The notes under the pieces are model-generated. The model searched no databases, was not told where the DNA came from, and worked only from the letters and a program-made list of their open reading frames with translations. Shown here one piece after another: positions 12,557-23,651 of a stretch of DNA of 64,000 nucleotides. Position numbers and translations under genes: made by a program. Each line of letters opens with the position of its first letter. The first letter of the stretch is position 1. Where the stretch lies: the NCBI RefSeq assembly GCF_023101765.2, contig NC_064229.1, positions 5,460,001 through 5,524,000 on the forward strand. The letters run 5' to 3'. Source of the stretch: Spodoptera frugiperda. Lineage: Eukaryota > Arthropoda > Insecta > Lepidoptera > Noctuidae.

Positions 12557-12823
12557 GCGACCCAAAAGGAGTAGGCAGAGGTGCTCCTTACGGCACGTAA
12601 TGCCGCAATAAAAAGTACAACCACTTTTCACCATTTGTGTTATAAGTCCCATGTAATAGGGGGTGAGCCTATTGCCATATGCTGGACACAATTCCAGACT
12701 CCGTGCTAACTGAGAAATTTTCGAAAATCCGAAAAAAAACCAGTAATACTTTGCCCGACCCGAGAATCGAACCCGGAACCTTCTCCGGCAGTCGCACTTG
12801 CGACCACTCGACCAACAAGGCAG
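12557..12823 (-). mobile_element. SINE-B copy, near full length
   Basis: The tRNA-like head is at the right (ACCCGAGAATCGAACCCGGA, GTCGCACTTGCGACCACTCG). The body includes TAAGTCCCATGTAATAGG and the left end reads AGGCAGAGGTGCTCCTTACG. It parallels the copy at 22,401-22,672 throughout. Confidence 0.8.
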
Positions 12824-13564
12824 TTAACTTACATACTATGAGATTTTAAATTTTCTAAGGAACAGTCATTAGTGCTTAAGAAATCGTAAAACTAGTTAAA
12901 ACTGCTAAGTAAAAACATACAGTCCTGCATGTATTCTAAAAGTTTAATTTTATCTAGTCTAGTCTAAAACTTTTCAAGAAATTCATATTAAAGAATACTG
13001 AGCTTTGTTGTTTAATGTTAAAGTTTCAAATTCTAAATCTTGAAAGCCAACTTGTATCGTTTACTCAAACAAGCGTTGTTCACTTATGTTTAACTGTGTT
13101 CAAGACACATTATATTTACATAATTACTTAGCTAAAATGATATTTACGTACATATAAGGTTTTTGACCTTAGAATTTTTTAAACAGCTATGAGAATCATG
13201 CCATTTGGTGATAACAAAACAGAATACATCACCCCTACCTAATCTCAAGGATGTCGTAGGAGCCTATTAAGGAACCACATCATTCTCATCATTATTAAAA
13301 CTTCAATTTCCAACCTGTCTACCAACCGTGCACAGATCATGCCACGACCAATCCGCTCATGTAGAGGAAGCCCAGAGTGGCTTCATGTATTTAGAATCAT
13401 AGATTCCAACTTAAAACCTTTTAACCCGCCACTTTTAACGTGTATTTGTATTACATAGGCGGTGACCCTGGTCTCCTGCACTGTAGTTTTGTACTCCATG
13501 TATTTCTTTTTTAATATTGTTTATGCTATTTTGAAGTGGAAAGCATATAAAATAGTACATTGAC

Positions 13565-13732
13565 ATGGAAAGACCATTAAATGACATAAACGTCAGTAGG
13601 CTGCGCGACGTCGCCGCGTCTGCGCACGCTGCTCATGATGAAGAGTCCCTCCTCTGTGACTCGAAACTAGTACAGTTTTTCTCCATTAATTTACGTGAGT
13701 AAGCCGTGATGTTTAGTTAATATAAGTTACCA
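13565..13732 (+). repeat. RepD copy, extended form
   Basis: Adds a 5' part, CGTCTGCGCACGCTGCTCATGA, in front of GTGACTCGAAACTAGTACAG and TTACGTGAGTAAGCCGTGAT. The same extension is in the inverted copy at 28,170. It abuts the 5' truncation of the LINE at 13,782. Confidence 0.6.
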
Positions 13733-13802
13733 ATGGCGGGTTAATCAAAACCCAGTTACATAAATACTTGCGATCCGATAAAAATCCGGTGATAGTGCGG
13801 AG

Positions 13803-14317
13803 CCCAATAACTATAGGCCGGTTTCTATCTTACCAGTGCTCAGTAAAGTGTTTGAAAAACTGATGCTTACTCAAATGCTGCATCACTTCAACACGAACTC
13901 TATCTTTCACAATCAACAATACGGGTTCACCAAGGGACGCTGTACAACTGACGCTGGAGTAGCTCTAATTAAGCGGGTGTTCGCCTCGTGGGAAGACGCA
14001 CAGGATGCTATCGGAATATTTTGTGATCTTTCGAAGGCATTTGACTGCGTTGAACACGAGACTCTATTGCTGAACCTGGAACATTATGGTATTCGGGGTA
14101 TATCACTAAATCTATTGAAGTCGTACCTTCGGGTTAGGCAACTTAAAGTACAAGTAAATAAAATAAACTCACCGGGTGCTAGCATGTCTATGGGCGTACC
14201 GCAGGGTTCAATACTAGGCCCATTCCTATTTTTGGCATATATAAACGACTTGCCCTATTTATTTCAGAATGAACCTCAGATGGTATTATTTGCTTTTGAT
14301 GGCATCATTAGTTTTTA
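13803..14317 (+). pseudogene. LINE reverse transcriptase, N-terminal and palm part, frame 1
   Basis: This is non-LTR reverse transcriptase, which in a live element would copy the element's RNA at a nicked chromosomal site. Visible blocks in order are NYRPVSILPVLSKVFEKLM, QQYGFTKGRCTTDA, motif A FCDLSKAFDCVEH with its catalytic Asp, and motif B GVPQGSILGPFLFLAYIND. Motif C, normally F/Y-A-D-D, reads FAFDG here. The frame then closes within a few codons because a net one-base insertion at about 14,292-14,300 shifts the reading frame. The remainder continues in another frame from about 14,290. The endonuclease domain is absent because of the 5' truncation. It is a dead copy. Confidence 0.85.
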
Positions 14318-15279
14318 AAATAAATAGACGAAAAAATAATTATGACGACGTAAATAATGCTCTAATGAAGGTTCAAAATTGGTTTACATCAAATAACCTA
14401 GTATTAAATGATAAAAAGACAAAATGTATTAGATTTGTTTTGCCAAATGTTAAGACTAACCAATGCGATGTATTATTAAATAGTCAGAAATTAGAATTAA
14501 AATTTGTAAAAGAGACTACTTTTTTTTTATTGTTAAATGGGCCGACGTTTGGCCGCTATCTCACCTGATGGTAAGTGATGATGGAGCCTACGATGGAGGA
14601 CGTCTGCCCATAAGCAACCTGACACTCCACTTTCCTAGGAATCACTGTAGATGACAGGTTGCAATGGGGTCCTCACATTACATCGCTAGCGGGACGATTG
14701 AGCTCTGCAGCTTATGCTGTCTGGAAGATCAGACAGCTAACTGACATAGACACGGCAAGACTAGTATATTTCAATTACTTCCATAGCATCATGTCGTATG
14801 GTATTTTGCTGTGGGGACAGGCTGCTGATGTTGAGTCTATGTTTATCCTACAAACGCGCGCCGTCAGAGCTATTTACAACCTAGGTCGTCGCGAATCTCT
14901 CAGAGAAAAGTTTAAGGAGATCAATATTATGACCGTTCCATGTCAATTTATTTATGAAAATCTTATGTATGTTAGAAAAAACCTACATTTGTTTGCGAAA
15001 GTATCTGACAGACACAACTATCAAACTAGGCAAAAGAATAGATTAAGTCAACCATTTTTTAGATTGTCAAAAATAAGTAAGTCATTTATGGGATTCTGTG
15101 TTAAATGTTATAATAAAGTTCCAATGGAAATACAGAATCTGAATGAATCAAAATTTAAACTTTGTATTAAAAAAACGTTATGTAGACAAGCATACTACAA
15201 AGTAAATGATTACATAGAAGATAAAAATGCTTGGAGGCAAGCTGGTCCGGCTCCACAGGATAACGAAAAATTTCTGTAA
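14290..15279 (+). pseudogene. LINE reverse transcriptase thumb and C-terminal part, shifted frame
   Basis: After the frameshift, homology resumes with ASLVFKINRRKNN. It continues through the thumb region (VQNWFTSNNLVLNDKKTKC) and, after the nested insert, the conserved LINE segment DDRLQWGPHITSLAGRLSSA. Next come a WKIRQL.. helix region, the YFNYFHSIMSYGILLWG block, and a C-terminal tail ending at TAA near 15,279. The frame before and after the 111-bp insert is the same (37 codons), but the insert itself contains a TGA stop. This is a degraded protein remnant; no function is expected. Confidence 0.85.
14521..14631 (-). mobile_element. Nested, 5'-truncated Jockey-type LINE 3' end
   Basis: On the minus strand this fragment reads the last codons and 3' UTR of the Jockey-type element also seen at 24,240-24,334 (shared GGGCAGACG..CCATCGTAGG and GATAGCGGC.AAACGTCG). 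It ends in an A-run, visible here as T8 at 14,521-14,528. It interrupts LINE sequence exactly between ACT and TTCCTAGGA. Both flanks carry a related ..CACT/GACTACTTT-like string, perhaps a decayed target-site duplication. Confidence 0.75.
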
Positions 15280-15870
15280 TATAACCATGTTATTTCGATG
15301 TGTTCTCTACTTTATACAATCATTGTAAATGTGAGAACTCTGTAATTAACTAAAATCAAATTAGACTAGTAGAATGCATTTATGTCAGCTTGGAGTTGTC
15401 ATGCTCACTCAAAGGTCTCATTGGCGGTGGCACGGGCATTGGATCGCTCGATTCCCTGCAACATGGTTGAGTTGTGTGGTGCTGGTGTACGTGTCATGTT
15501 CGTGAACGGGCGCTGTCAACTGGGACTGGTCAGCTCCGGACTGCATTAATTTTTATTGTCCTCTAGGTTATTTTCTTTTTCTATCGCTTCGACTGTATAT
15601 TAGTTTTACATTGTTCTCACATAGTTGAAGTAATCGAAACAATGTAACCAAGAATTGTATTGTAAATCTGATTGAAAAAGAGTAACCTATGGAGTTTCTT
15701 GCTCGTTCTTCTCCATAGGAATCTACACTTTGGAACGAGCAAATAGCTCCACTAGAGGACTGACCGACAGACAGACGTTATTAATATTATTATATTTGCT
15801 TTGACGTTCAAAAGTGCCTTTCTGGTCTATTTGAAATAAATGATTTTGACTTTTGACTTTTTTGACTTTT

Positions 15871-17404
15871 GATCTTGGAGATGCTTAAAACTTGACCAAA
15901 ATCTCTAGCAAAAGCTAGAAACGATATAAATAGATATTCCTTATCATTGTCAACAAGGAAACCGTGATTCTATTAAGGGAATTGATAATATCAATATCCT
16001 GCCTTTGTGACTCAGTACCGCAAAACTTTGGTCCCTCGAGACGAAGGTCAGGTGAACTGGCAGTCCAAGAAATACCTATGTTATGTCAAGTGAAATTATG
16101 ACCAACCAATATTGGTAATGTAGTTGGAAAATGATCCTTACCGCAACGATTTAAGGGTGACATGAATGGATCTGGGTCATATATTATTTAATTTCTGATT
16201 TCTATTCTCAGTGTCTTCTTTCTTTTTAATTATGAGATTTTTTTCAAATGTCAACCTAAGTAGGTTTAAATAAGAATAAGCGTAAACACAAAATCATAAT
16301 ATATCATAAAATATTTACAACTTAAAAATTAAAACAATATAAATATATAGGAAGTATAAAACAATAGGAAAATAAATAAAAACTAACTTGAAGCGTCGCG
16401 AAAAAATTATCCTTATGCTTAACTTTTTAGTAAGGTTAGTAGGCAGCCTTTCGGTCACCAGTGACACCAGTCAACCATTCTCTTTACAATATTTTGTTTT
16501 AAGGGATGATCATCCTTGAATAGTATTTAATTTATGATTAATTTATGAGTTTTAAACTCATTTAATTTACCACATTTTCTTTCTATTTCTTCAGCGGAAG
16601 ATTTTATTTATTTTACTTTACCAATAATAATCTATAGAGTATGGTTAGATAAATATTTTACTTAGGTAATTTAACAGCACATTTCTATGCAGCATTAATA
16701 TTCAACTAAAACTACTAATTAACAATCCAAACATTGAAAGCTTCTGACTGAAGACAGTCTAATGATTACAAACACTGAATTATTTAAGCAGATTTTCTCC
16801 TTCACAATTTGAGCTAAATTCATTCGGTCTACATAGACTAGACTCTGGAGATTCCTAGCTTTCTATCTATAAATCTTTAATCACATCAATTAGAGCGTGA
16901 GTCCGTGCTTCGTTGCTGCCGTGGGAAATTCCTTTTATCGCATTTTAAATCAACTTAATTGTTTCTTAAAATCAATTTGTTTAAGACTTTGATTCTCGGC
17001 AGGAACAGATTTATTGCCTAATTCGGTTATTACACTTTACTACAAAGCTAAAATTTGAAATAGTTGTAACTAGATGGAAGTATAAATACATAGATATGCT
17101 TAACATTAGTTATTGCGCCCATTATAATACCTACGGATAGTTTGTCTACTAACATACAAACACGAATAAGTCATATTGGTACGCTTGGGTGCAATACCAG
17201 ACACAACAAGTTATAAGAATTTCGAAAATTCTCCGTAATTCCCAATATACCTCACACCATATTACGTAGTTTTAGTCTACACTAGCTAAAGACGAGTTAT
17301 ATTTAGACTTTCCCTTTGAAGAACAAAAATACACCAAATAATACGTTCAAAATCTGCCATTTACATAAGAACTTTTAGGGAACAGAGAGTAAAGGTTCTT
17401 TAAG
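15871..17404. other. Gene-free AT-rich stretch
   Basis: Follows the LINE tail. Very AT-rich between 16,250 and 16,700. No repeat family recognised. Confidence 0.5.
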
Positions 17405-17612
17405 AAAAGGAGATATCACCGACCAGGCGAAGTGATCTTGTCTGGCGGGCTTTCTGCCCAATAGATGTGTATTGGGATTTTCTTTACATGTTAAATCACA
17501 TGTAAACTTCACATGGACGATGTAAGATTTATGACGTCATCCGTTGATATGTACGAATCGTTCGTCGATCGTCTATGTGCAACTTCTGTCATCTGTCATT
17601 TGTCATGTGTTT
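17405..17612. repeat. RepE copy
   Basis: Shares CAGGCGAAGTGATCTTG, GGCGGGCTTTCTGCCC, ATGTAAACTTCACATG and TTTATGACGTCATCCGTTGA with 21,178-21,365. Class unknown. Confidence 0.6.
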
Positions 17613-17870
17613 TTTAAAAGATCTCACTTGCAAATGCCACACAAAGCTAGACAGTACAATACAGTCTAGAGCACTACATTACTCTACTTAAGACGTCACA
17701 GTGGTGATAAGGTACCCACTACAACACAGTCATGCATATTACATGTGCACACAAAAGTGCCAAGTTCGGTGCTCGCCTCGGTGTTGTGGACGTGACTTAG
17801 CTTTGCTTTATATGCGGGTCAAGTAGCTTAGGATCGGCTAGTAATTGTATTCTTAGTAATGTTACTATCT

Positions 17871-17967
17871 CATTAATATTATAAATGCGGAAGTTTGTGA
17901 GTTTATGTGTTTGTCTGTTTGTGTGTATGTTTGTTACTCAATCACGTCAAAACAGCTGAAGGGATCA
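17871..17967 (+). repeat. RepC 5' portion fused to a SINE-A segment
   Basis: TTAATATTATAAATGCGGAA, a GTTTGT-rich stretch and CACGTCAAAACAGCTGAAGG are RepC. The expected continuation (GATGAAATTTGG..) is replaced at about 17,968 by SINE-A sequence. Confidence 0.65.
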
Positions 17968-18069
17968 AAAAATCTTTGTGTGATCCACAAATTGTTGTTG
18001 CGGGTCTGAGTATGATGTGTATGTCAACATGTATGCTTGTAAACGCACCCACAACACAAGAGAAAAATA
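17968..18069 (+). mobile_element. SINE-A body and tail without its tRNA-like head
   Basis: TCTTTGTGTGATCCACAAAT, TGTTGTTGCGGGTCTGAG, TTGTAAACGCACCCACAACA and AAGAGAAAAATAAT match the SINE-A body. The head is absent and RepC sequence precedes it directly. Confidence 0.7.
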
Positions 18070-19329
18070 ATCTCTACATGAAAGTGATCATAGCCTCGTA
18101 CATATTGAGTTACATTTCGTAGAATCCAAACACAAATCATTAACGTACCGCAAATTACGTAATTACCTGACCCGAGGAATTAATTCAAAGACCGATATTT
18201 CGTAGAAACTTCACAACAAACAAACAATTGGATAAACAACACACAAACACAACACAGCTAGACTACTCCCACAGACAAGAGGGTACAAAGGCATAAACCT
18301 CTTTGATATTTGTGTGTTACCTGCTGTAAATATAGGTGTACCTACATATGTGATGTCATATACACAATATAAGTAAACAGTATCGTATTCATTTATCTAT
18401 GAGAAAACTTTTTATCTATTGGTCGATTACAACTAAAAGCTGCTAAACCAATTTTTTAAAATCACACCGAGAAAAACTACATTAAAGAAAAAAGTATTAT
18501 TTTTAATCGACTTCTCAAAAAGGAGGAGGCCCATAACAAAATATAACTTAGCGATACAACCTATACCTACTCATCGTACATAGATAGTACATTGTGACAC
18601 CGACTTCTAAATTAGCAGTGGGTAGACACAGGCAGTATAATGAATATTAGTTACTTTTTGATTCTTATTTCATGGAAGTCGCTTTTTAAACGTAATTTTT
18701 AATACTTTTTTGGACCTATTGTTGATGTATTCACATTTAAACATAAAATATAAGTAAGATATTTAGTTTACCTTATTATTATTTCCAACTATATTACAAA
18801 AATATAAGACAGAAATTCCAATACCAAATTACAGACACAACTCCACGTGCGTCTGTCAGTTCTATTTACATAACAGTACAGGTGTATGTCTGTGTCTACC
18901 AACATGTTTGTGTTTGTCTTACCTGTACAATATCTGGAGTCAGGCAACCGGTGACAAAGCGGTTTTAACCCTCTCCCCGCAACATGTGACATAACGGTCG
19001 CCTGCATAAATTGCCAGCTTTACGATCTTCTACAGTTACAATATTGAATTGGTACACTAGTCCTAGTTGTACCCACTTAGGTTAAACAGGGTGTGTTGAT
19101 TGGATAGTGAGTTCTATTCAAAAAGGGTTTCGAAAATATAGTAATTAGAACGACAGAATCAACGTTCGTTTCTATGATTTATTTTAATGGGTATTTTTAT
19201 TGATTTCAGTAGAGCTCTCTGATAAACCTGAACCTTTTTGTCATCATCTAAACTATTATGATTTATAAGAAAATATCTCAGACATAGTTAAATTGTATAC
19301 AAACTTATTGCGAGTAATGAGAATCAATC
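18070..19329. other. Gene-free stretch
   Basis: CGACTTCTCAAAAAGGAGGAGG at about 18,510 is a relic of a RepF-type end. ORFs of about 70 codons show no coding character. Confidence 0.5.
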
Positions 19330-19485
19330 CCACTAATATTATTAATGCGAAAGTTTATTTTACGTCAAAATGACTGAAGGGATTGGGATGAAATTTGAAA
19401 CAGGGATACATTATGGTCTGAAATAACACATTGGCTACATTTTATACCACGGGAATGCAGGCGAGTCCACTGGCAGAAGCTAGTT
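19330..19485 (+). repeat. RepC copy
   Basis: CACTAATATTATTAATGCGA, AAAATGACTGAAGGGATTGG, GATGAAATTTGAAACAGG and CCACTGGCAGAAGCTAGTTT span both family ends. Confidence 0.75.
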
Positions 19486-21113
19486 TGAAATAAAACTTGA
19501 GAATCGTAGTATACCAATGAATAACGAAGTTGTTTCATCTGATGAAAAGCTGACTCTCAGCTAATTCATAATTGGCACAAGTATGATCCTGTGCACGTAC
19601 ATCAAAACTTGATCCCATTTGGATCCAAGTTGGAGTGAGCCAGCCGGTGCGCGCTAATTATTATCTGACATGAGGCCGGTGTTGCCAACTTAATTAAACT
19701 ATTGCTCCCATGTACTCACCAACACTGCCGTGCACCACAGATTATATACTTGTGTGATCTTAGCACCTTACGTAATTAACTTCCCTCGTGATTGTAAGGA
19801 TAATTCGAACACAGATTAATTATTTTGTCCTCAAAGCTCTGTCAGCGACAAGTTCTCTAATATTAATTTGTTCTTGGAGCATTAATTCTACGATTATTCT
19901 CTTCGAGCGTTATGAAAAAACTTATTCTCCAAGACTTGAATTTACATAGAATTGCGTATTTTACTACTAAATGGATATTAAGGTTACAGATCTTTTTTTC
20001 TGTTATTCTCTCGGAACCATTTGCATAGTAAGACTGTAGGAGTCAGCTACAATATTTTTACTCCGCCTCCTTCTTGTTTCGACTCGATATCTTTGCTCGA
20101 ACGAATTGAATTCTGGGAAATACAAAAGGGACCCGCAGATCGTCTATTTTAAGATGGCTGAGACAGAATTTCTCTGTATTACGTAAATGTTTAATGCGGT
20201 GGCGGTCCGACACTGACAGGCTAGGGACGCTACCTGAGACTGAATGACAACTGAAGTGGAATGGAAGCCACCGGCAATACAGCTCCAGGAGAATTCTATC
20301 AATCACCAATTGAACTGTTCATAAAGAAAATTATATCGCAAATAAACTCTGATCAAATTTTGGATTCTGCGAAGTATTTTTCCTCAAAACTTTGTCGGAG
20401 TGAGTGAAAACAGATTAAAGTTCCGAGATTGTTGTCGGTAGTCGGTAGCCGTTTGATTTTCTTTGTCAAACTCGAAAACGTGACGTGAAAACGAATATAG
20501 CCACCGAGTTTTTACGTGTTAAAAGCCAGAACATGACTCCCCGGAAAAAGCGAACCGCTTTTTTTACGTATTCCACGAAACCAGATCGAAATTCACTCAA
20601 CTGTTTTTCATTGAATGCACATACGGATGGACGAGCGTTTATTTTTATCTTTTTATGCAAACGAACACGGCCATGTTGAATTTAGTAGCGAGTGCCGAGT
20701 TCCTTCGCTAATATTTTCAGATAAAAACAAATGTTATTGTTATTACCTAAAATAATAATAGGGGAAGGTACGGCAATGTAATTCTTCCAGTAAGTAATTA
20801 TCTGAGTTACAGTTCTGACTCTAATTCTATCATTCGGTCATTATCTGATTGTTTTTCTCACATCTCATTACACACGTACAGTCAACACATTTATTCACCA
20901 AGCAGGTAAGAAAATTAAGATTGATTCATTACAGAGACAGTCACTATTAGTTGGCTACTGGACAGACCAAGAAAATATGGCTTGGTTAAAAACTAAGTAT
21001 TTTATTTAGTATAGTAAGTAATGTACTGAGTAAATTTTTATTTTTTTACCTATACCTATTATACATACATCATAGCTGTGCTACTGTACATAAAAAGTAG
21101 TGATTACCTAATA
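19486..21113. other. Repeat-poor stretch, GC-richer at 20,040-20,700
   Basis: 20,040-20,310 and 20,400-20,700 are less AT-rich than the flanks and free of the named repeats. Features include TCGGTAGTCGGTAGCC and AACGTGACGTGAAAACG. They could be conserved regulatory DNA or a non-coding first exon; I cannot decide. Confidence 0.35.
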
Positions 21114-21143
21114 GTATGATATATAATATATGATATATCATAC
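21114..21143. repeat. AT-rich palindrome
   Basis: GTATGATATAT pairs with ATATATCATAC across an 8-base AT spacer. It lies about 35 bases before a RepE copy and is probably simple-sequence in origin. Confidence 0.6.
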
Positions 21144-21177
21144 ATAGTTAGAGATCTCAGTGTAAAGTTCTCTAACA

Positions 21178-21365
21178 AAAGGAAGATCCTGCAACCAGGC
21201 CAGGTGATCATGCTTGGAGGGCTTTCTGCCCGGCAGTTGTTTGTTAGTATTTCTATGCATGTAAACTTCACATGCGATGTAGAATTTATGACATCATCCA
21301 TTGATTTGTTCATCGATCGTCTCATGTATGTCTTTCTCTCACTTATCATGTGAAACATACCTTTA
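21178..21365. repeat. RepE copy
   Basis: CAGGCCAGGTGATCATGCTT, GGAGGGCTTTCTGCCCGGCA, AACTTCACATGCGATGTAG and ATCGATCGTCTCATGTATG match the copy at 17,405 in order. Confidence 0.6.
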
Positions 21366-21516
21366 CTGCCAATTATGTAAGTAGTAGCTAGAAATGAGCT
21401 AATTGCCAAATACCGGACCGGGCACAATTCCAGGTTTCTTTTCAAACTTTAGTTTCAAAATGACCGCTGTTATTCATCGTATTTTATATGTACAAAGTAT
21501 ACTAGTACTACATTAC

Positions 21517-21553
21517 ATATCGACGCTGGAAAGGCAAAATGTATTAAGCGCCA
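21517..21553 (+). repeat. Left member of a 37-bp inverted repeat pair
   Basis: ATCGACGCTGGAAAGGCAAA.. is repeated in inverted orientation at 25,047-25,083 with one mismatch. Variants of AAACATTTTAC lie inside both ends. This could mark a 3.5-kb transposon interior to the pair. Confidence 0.6.
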
Positions 21554-22400
21554 CTTTGGTTGAAAATGAGTTATATATACCGTTGGAATCGCCTGATTTT
21601 TCTCTTTCGAATGGTCTATGTCTCGCCTTAATTTGAGCACTTTGATGGCGGTTAATACACCGGTGATTTTAGACTTTTTCGTATATTTTTTTGTTTTAAG
21701 TCCATTCATTTTTTTACTTTGGCTCATAAAGCGTACATGATAGTAACAAACTATTGATAAGTCATTTATACCTGCTTAAGTTTACAACTAGATTGGTTTT
21801 AAATCTCTTTACCTTTCCATTTTTCTAAAAAGTAACGCAATAAAACATTTTACAGATTGGCAATTATTATAAAATCTAAACATAAGTCAATTTACTTGTA
21901 AATAAAATATATGTTTTTTGCATTTAAAACATTTTACTTTTCTGCATGTTACAATTATTTGGACGTTAAAACAATTTTATCCAAAACATTTTATTACTAA
22001 AATGGTTGATAATACAATTTTACCTGAAGCTATTCTAATGTGTTTGTAGCACTTAAATTAATTTACCTAATGTAAAATTAATTGCATTTGTGAGTTAACC
22101 CTCCCAAAAAGATTGATAAATACCAAACTATGGTGGTTAGACGGTAGTTCAAGACTGTAATTCACCGAGACCGCGGCTGTTAATCAGGGCCGAGAGCATT
22201 GCGCGGGCGCTTCAGTCACCCATGCGCTGTCGACGAGGGAGTTCACGCTCGCTGTCGCAATACACTGTTCGTAAATATGAGGAGTACCTTAGTTTGCAAA
22301 CGTGTAATGCCAAAAAGAATTTACCAGATACTGATATAGAAGATGTTGATATAGAAGAAGATTTTTAATTTTCCAAAATGTGATTATTTTTTATTATTAT

Positions 22401-22672
22401 ATCGTCACGCTCTTTATCCCCGAAGGGATAGGCAGCGGTGCACATTATGCCTCGTAACGCCACTGTATAATGTACACCCACTTTTCACAATTTATGTTGT
22501 AAGTCCCATGTAATAGGTGAGCCTATTGCCATACATCGGACACATTTCTAGATTCCATGCTATTACTGAGAAATTTTCGAAAAACCGAAAAAAGCCCAGC
22601 AATAATTCGCCCAACCCGGGTATTGCCCTTGCCCAGTAATCGCACTTGCAACCACTCGGCCAAGGAGGCAGT
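22401..22672 (-). mobile_element. SINE-B copy, near full length
   Basis: The left (3') end is ATCGTCACGCTCTTTATCCC, followed by GATAGGCAGCGGTGCACATT, TACACCCACTTTTCACAATT and TAAGTCCCATGTAATAGGTG. The right (5') head contains AATCGCACTTGCAACCACTC. Confidence 0.85.
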
Positions 22673-23319
22673 CATTATTTCAATATAACATTAAGTGAGA
22701 TTATATTTTACACTTATAAGATTAATACTGATACAAAAGATGTTGATGAAGTTTCATGTTATCTATGTCTTGAATATGTTTCCAAAGTCTGATTGTTTTT
22801 CATTTTGTATTTGATTAGTATAAGTCTAAGTACAAGTGTACCTATTAACTTGTGATATCTGATCTCTACTAGGTATACTTAAAAGTATTGCCTTTCCATG
22901 TTCCGCACCAAAATGGCAAAACTGTTGGGCCTACATAGGTGAAACTTTGTAGGTTGATGTATTCTGGTAACCGCTATTTGGATTTCGAATAACAATTAAT
23001 AAATTAAAAGGGGCACCCCATACATGGAACTGATTTAAAAAGTTTCAACCTATTCGTGATGGGTGTCTATCGATAATACTTTAAAAAAGACATTAAGGTT
23101 CCTAAAACCATTTTTCGTTAAAATCAATTGTTTGAAAGATAGACGTTTCCAAAGTAGAAAAATGAGTGTCCCCCTCTCTAACATTTAAAATATGGGAGGG
23201 ACAAAACTAAAAAAAAAAATATATGCTGTAAATTTCATTTGAAACTTTCAAAAAAAATTGGTTTGAACGAGATATCATTATTACTTTTTCAGAAATAATA
23301 CTAATAGAACTCGTCCGTG

Positions 23320-23651
23320 AACGGTGGCGGTGTGTCCTGTATGGGCTGAGCACCGCCAAGTCCTCAGGGATGTGGTCGGCGACGGTGACCTCTCGCGCCC
23401 GTCACTGGTTCAGGCCATGGTTCGGAGCGAGGGGGACTGGGATGCCGTCTCCACCTTTTGCGAAGCAGTCATGCTAGCTACGGAGAAGGCGGGGCGCGTG
23501 AGAGAACAAACCTTCTCACGTTCCAGCCGTCGCGTGAGACACTCCGGGCGTCGGGGATCGCGGGACGATCTCCGGCCACCGTAAGTGCGGGTCTGCGGAC
23601 GGCGAGCAAGGGTAGCTCGCCGCCCGACCAGAACCAGACCCGTGCGTGCGG
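23320..23651 (+). pseudogene. R1-clade LINE fragment: last codons of ORF2 and start of 3' UTR
   Basis: It encodes AVCPVWAEHRQVLRDVVG, the end of the zinc-knuckle region, then SLVQAMVRSEGDWDAV and STFCEAVMLATEKAGRVRE, closing at TAA 23,582-23,584. About 67 bases of GC-rich 3' UTR follow (GCGGGTCTGCGGACGGCGAG). It matches the minus-strand R1 copy near 45,905-46,200 closely. The match ends abruptly at CGTGCGTGCGG (23,651), where Jockey-type coding sequence begins. The expected rest of the R1 3' UTR and its poly-A tail are missing. Confidence 0.85.

Larger units (their letters stand above)
13782..15870 (+). mobile_element. 5'-truncated non-LTR retrotransposon (CR1/Jockey superfamily LINE)
   Basis: LINE homology starts in the reverse transcriptase (KSGDSAEPNNYRPVSILPVL); upstream the frame is closed, so the copy is 5'-truncated. 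The pol remnant runs to the stop near 15,279. A 3' UTR of about 600 bases follows and contains a 9-bp stem (CCTATGGAG at 15,686, CTCCATAGG at 15,711) around TTTCTTGCTCGTTCTT. The copy ends in a simple tail of repeated TTTTGACT units (15,841-15,870) rather than pure poly-A, which is typical of CR1-like elements. A foreign 111-bp insert lies at 14,521-14,631. The clade within the superfamily is uncertain. Confidence 0.85.

Noticed and set aside
12750..12823. Apparent tRNA gene
   Set aside because: B-box-like GAATCGAACCCGG is part of the SINE-B head; the cloverleaf is not complete and the same head recurs in other copies.
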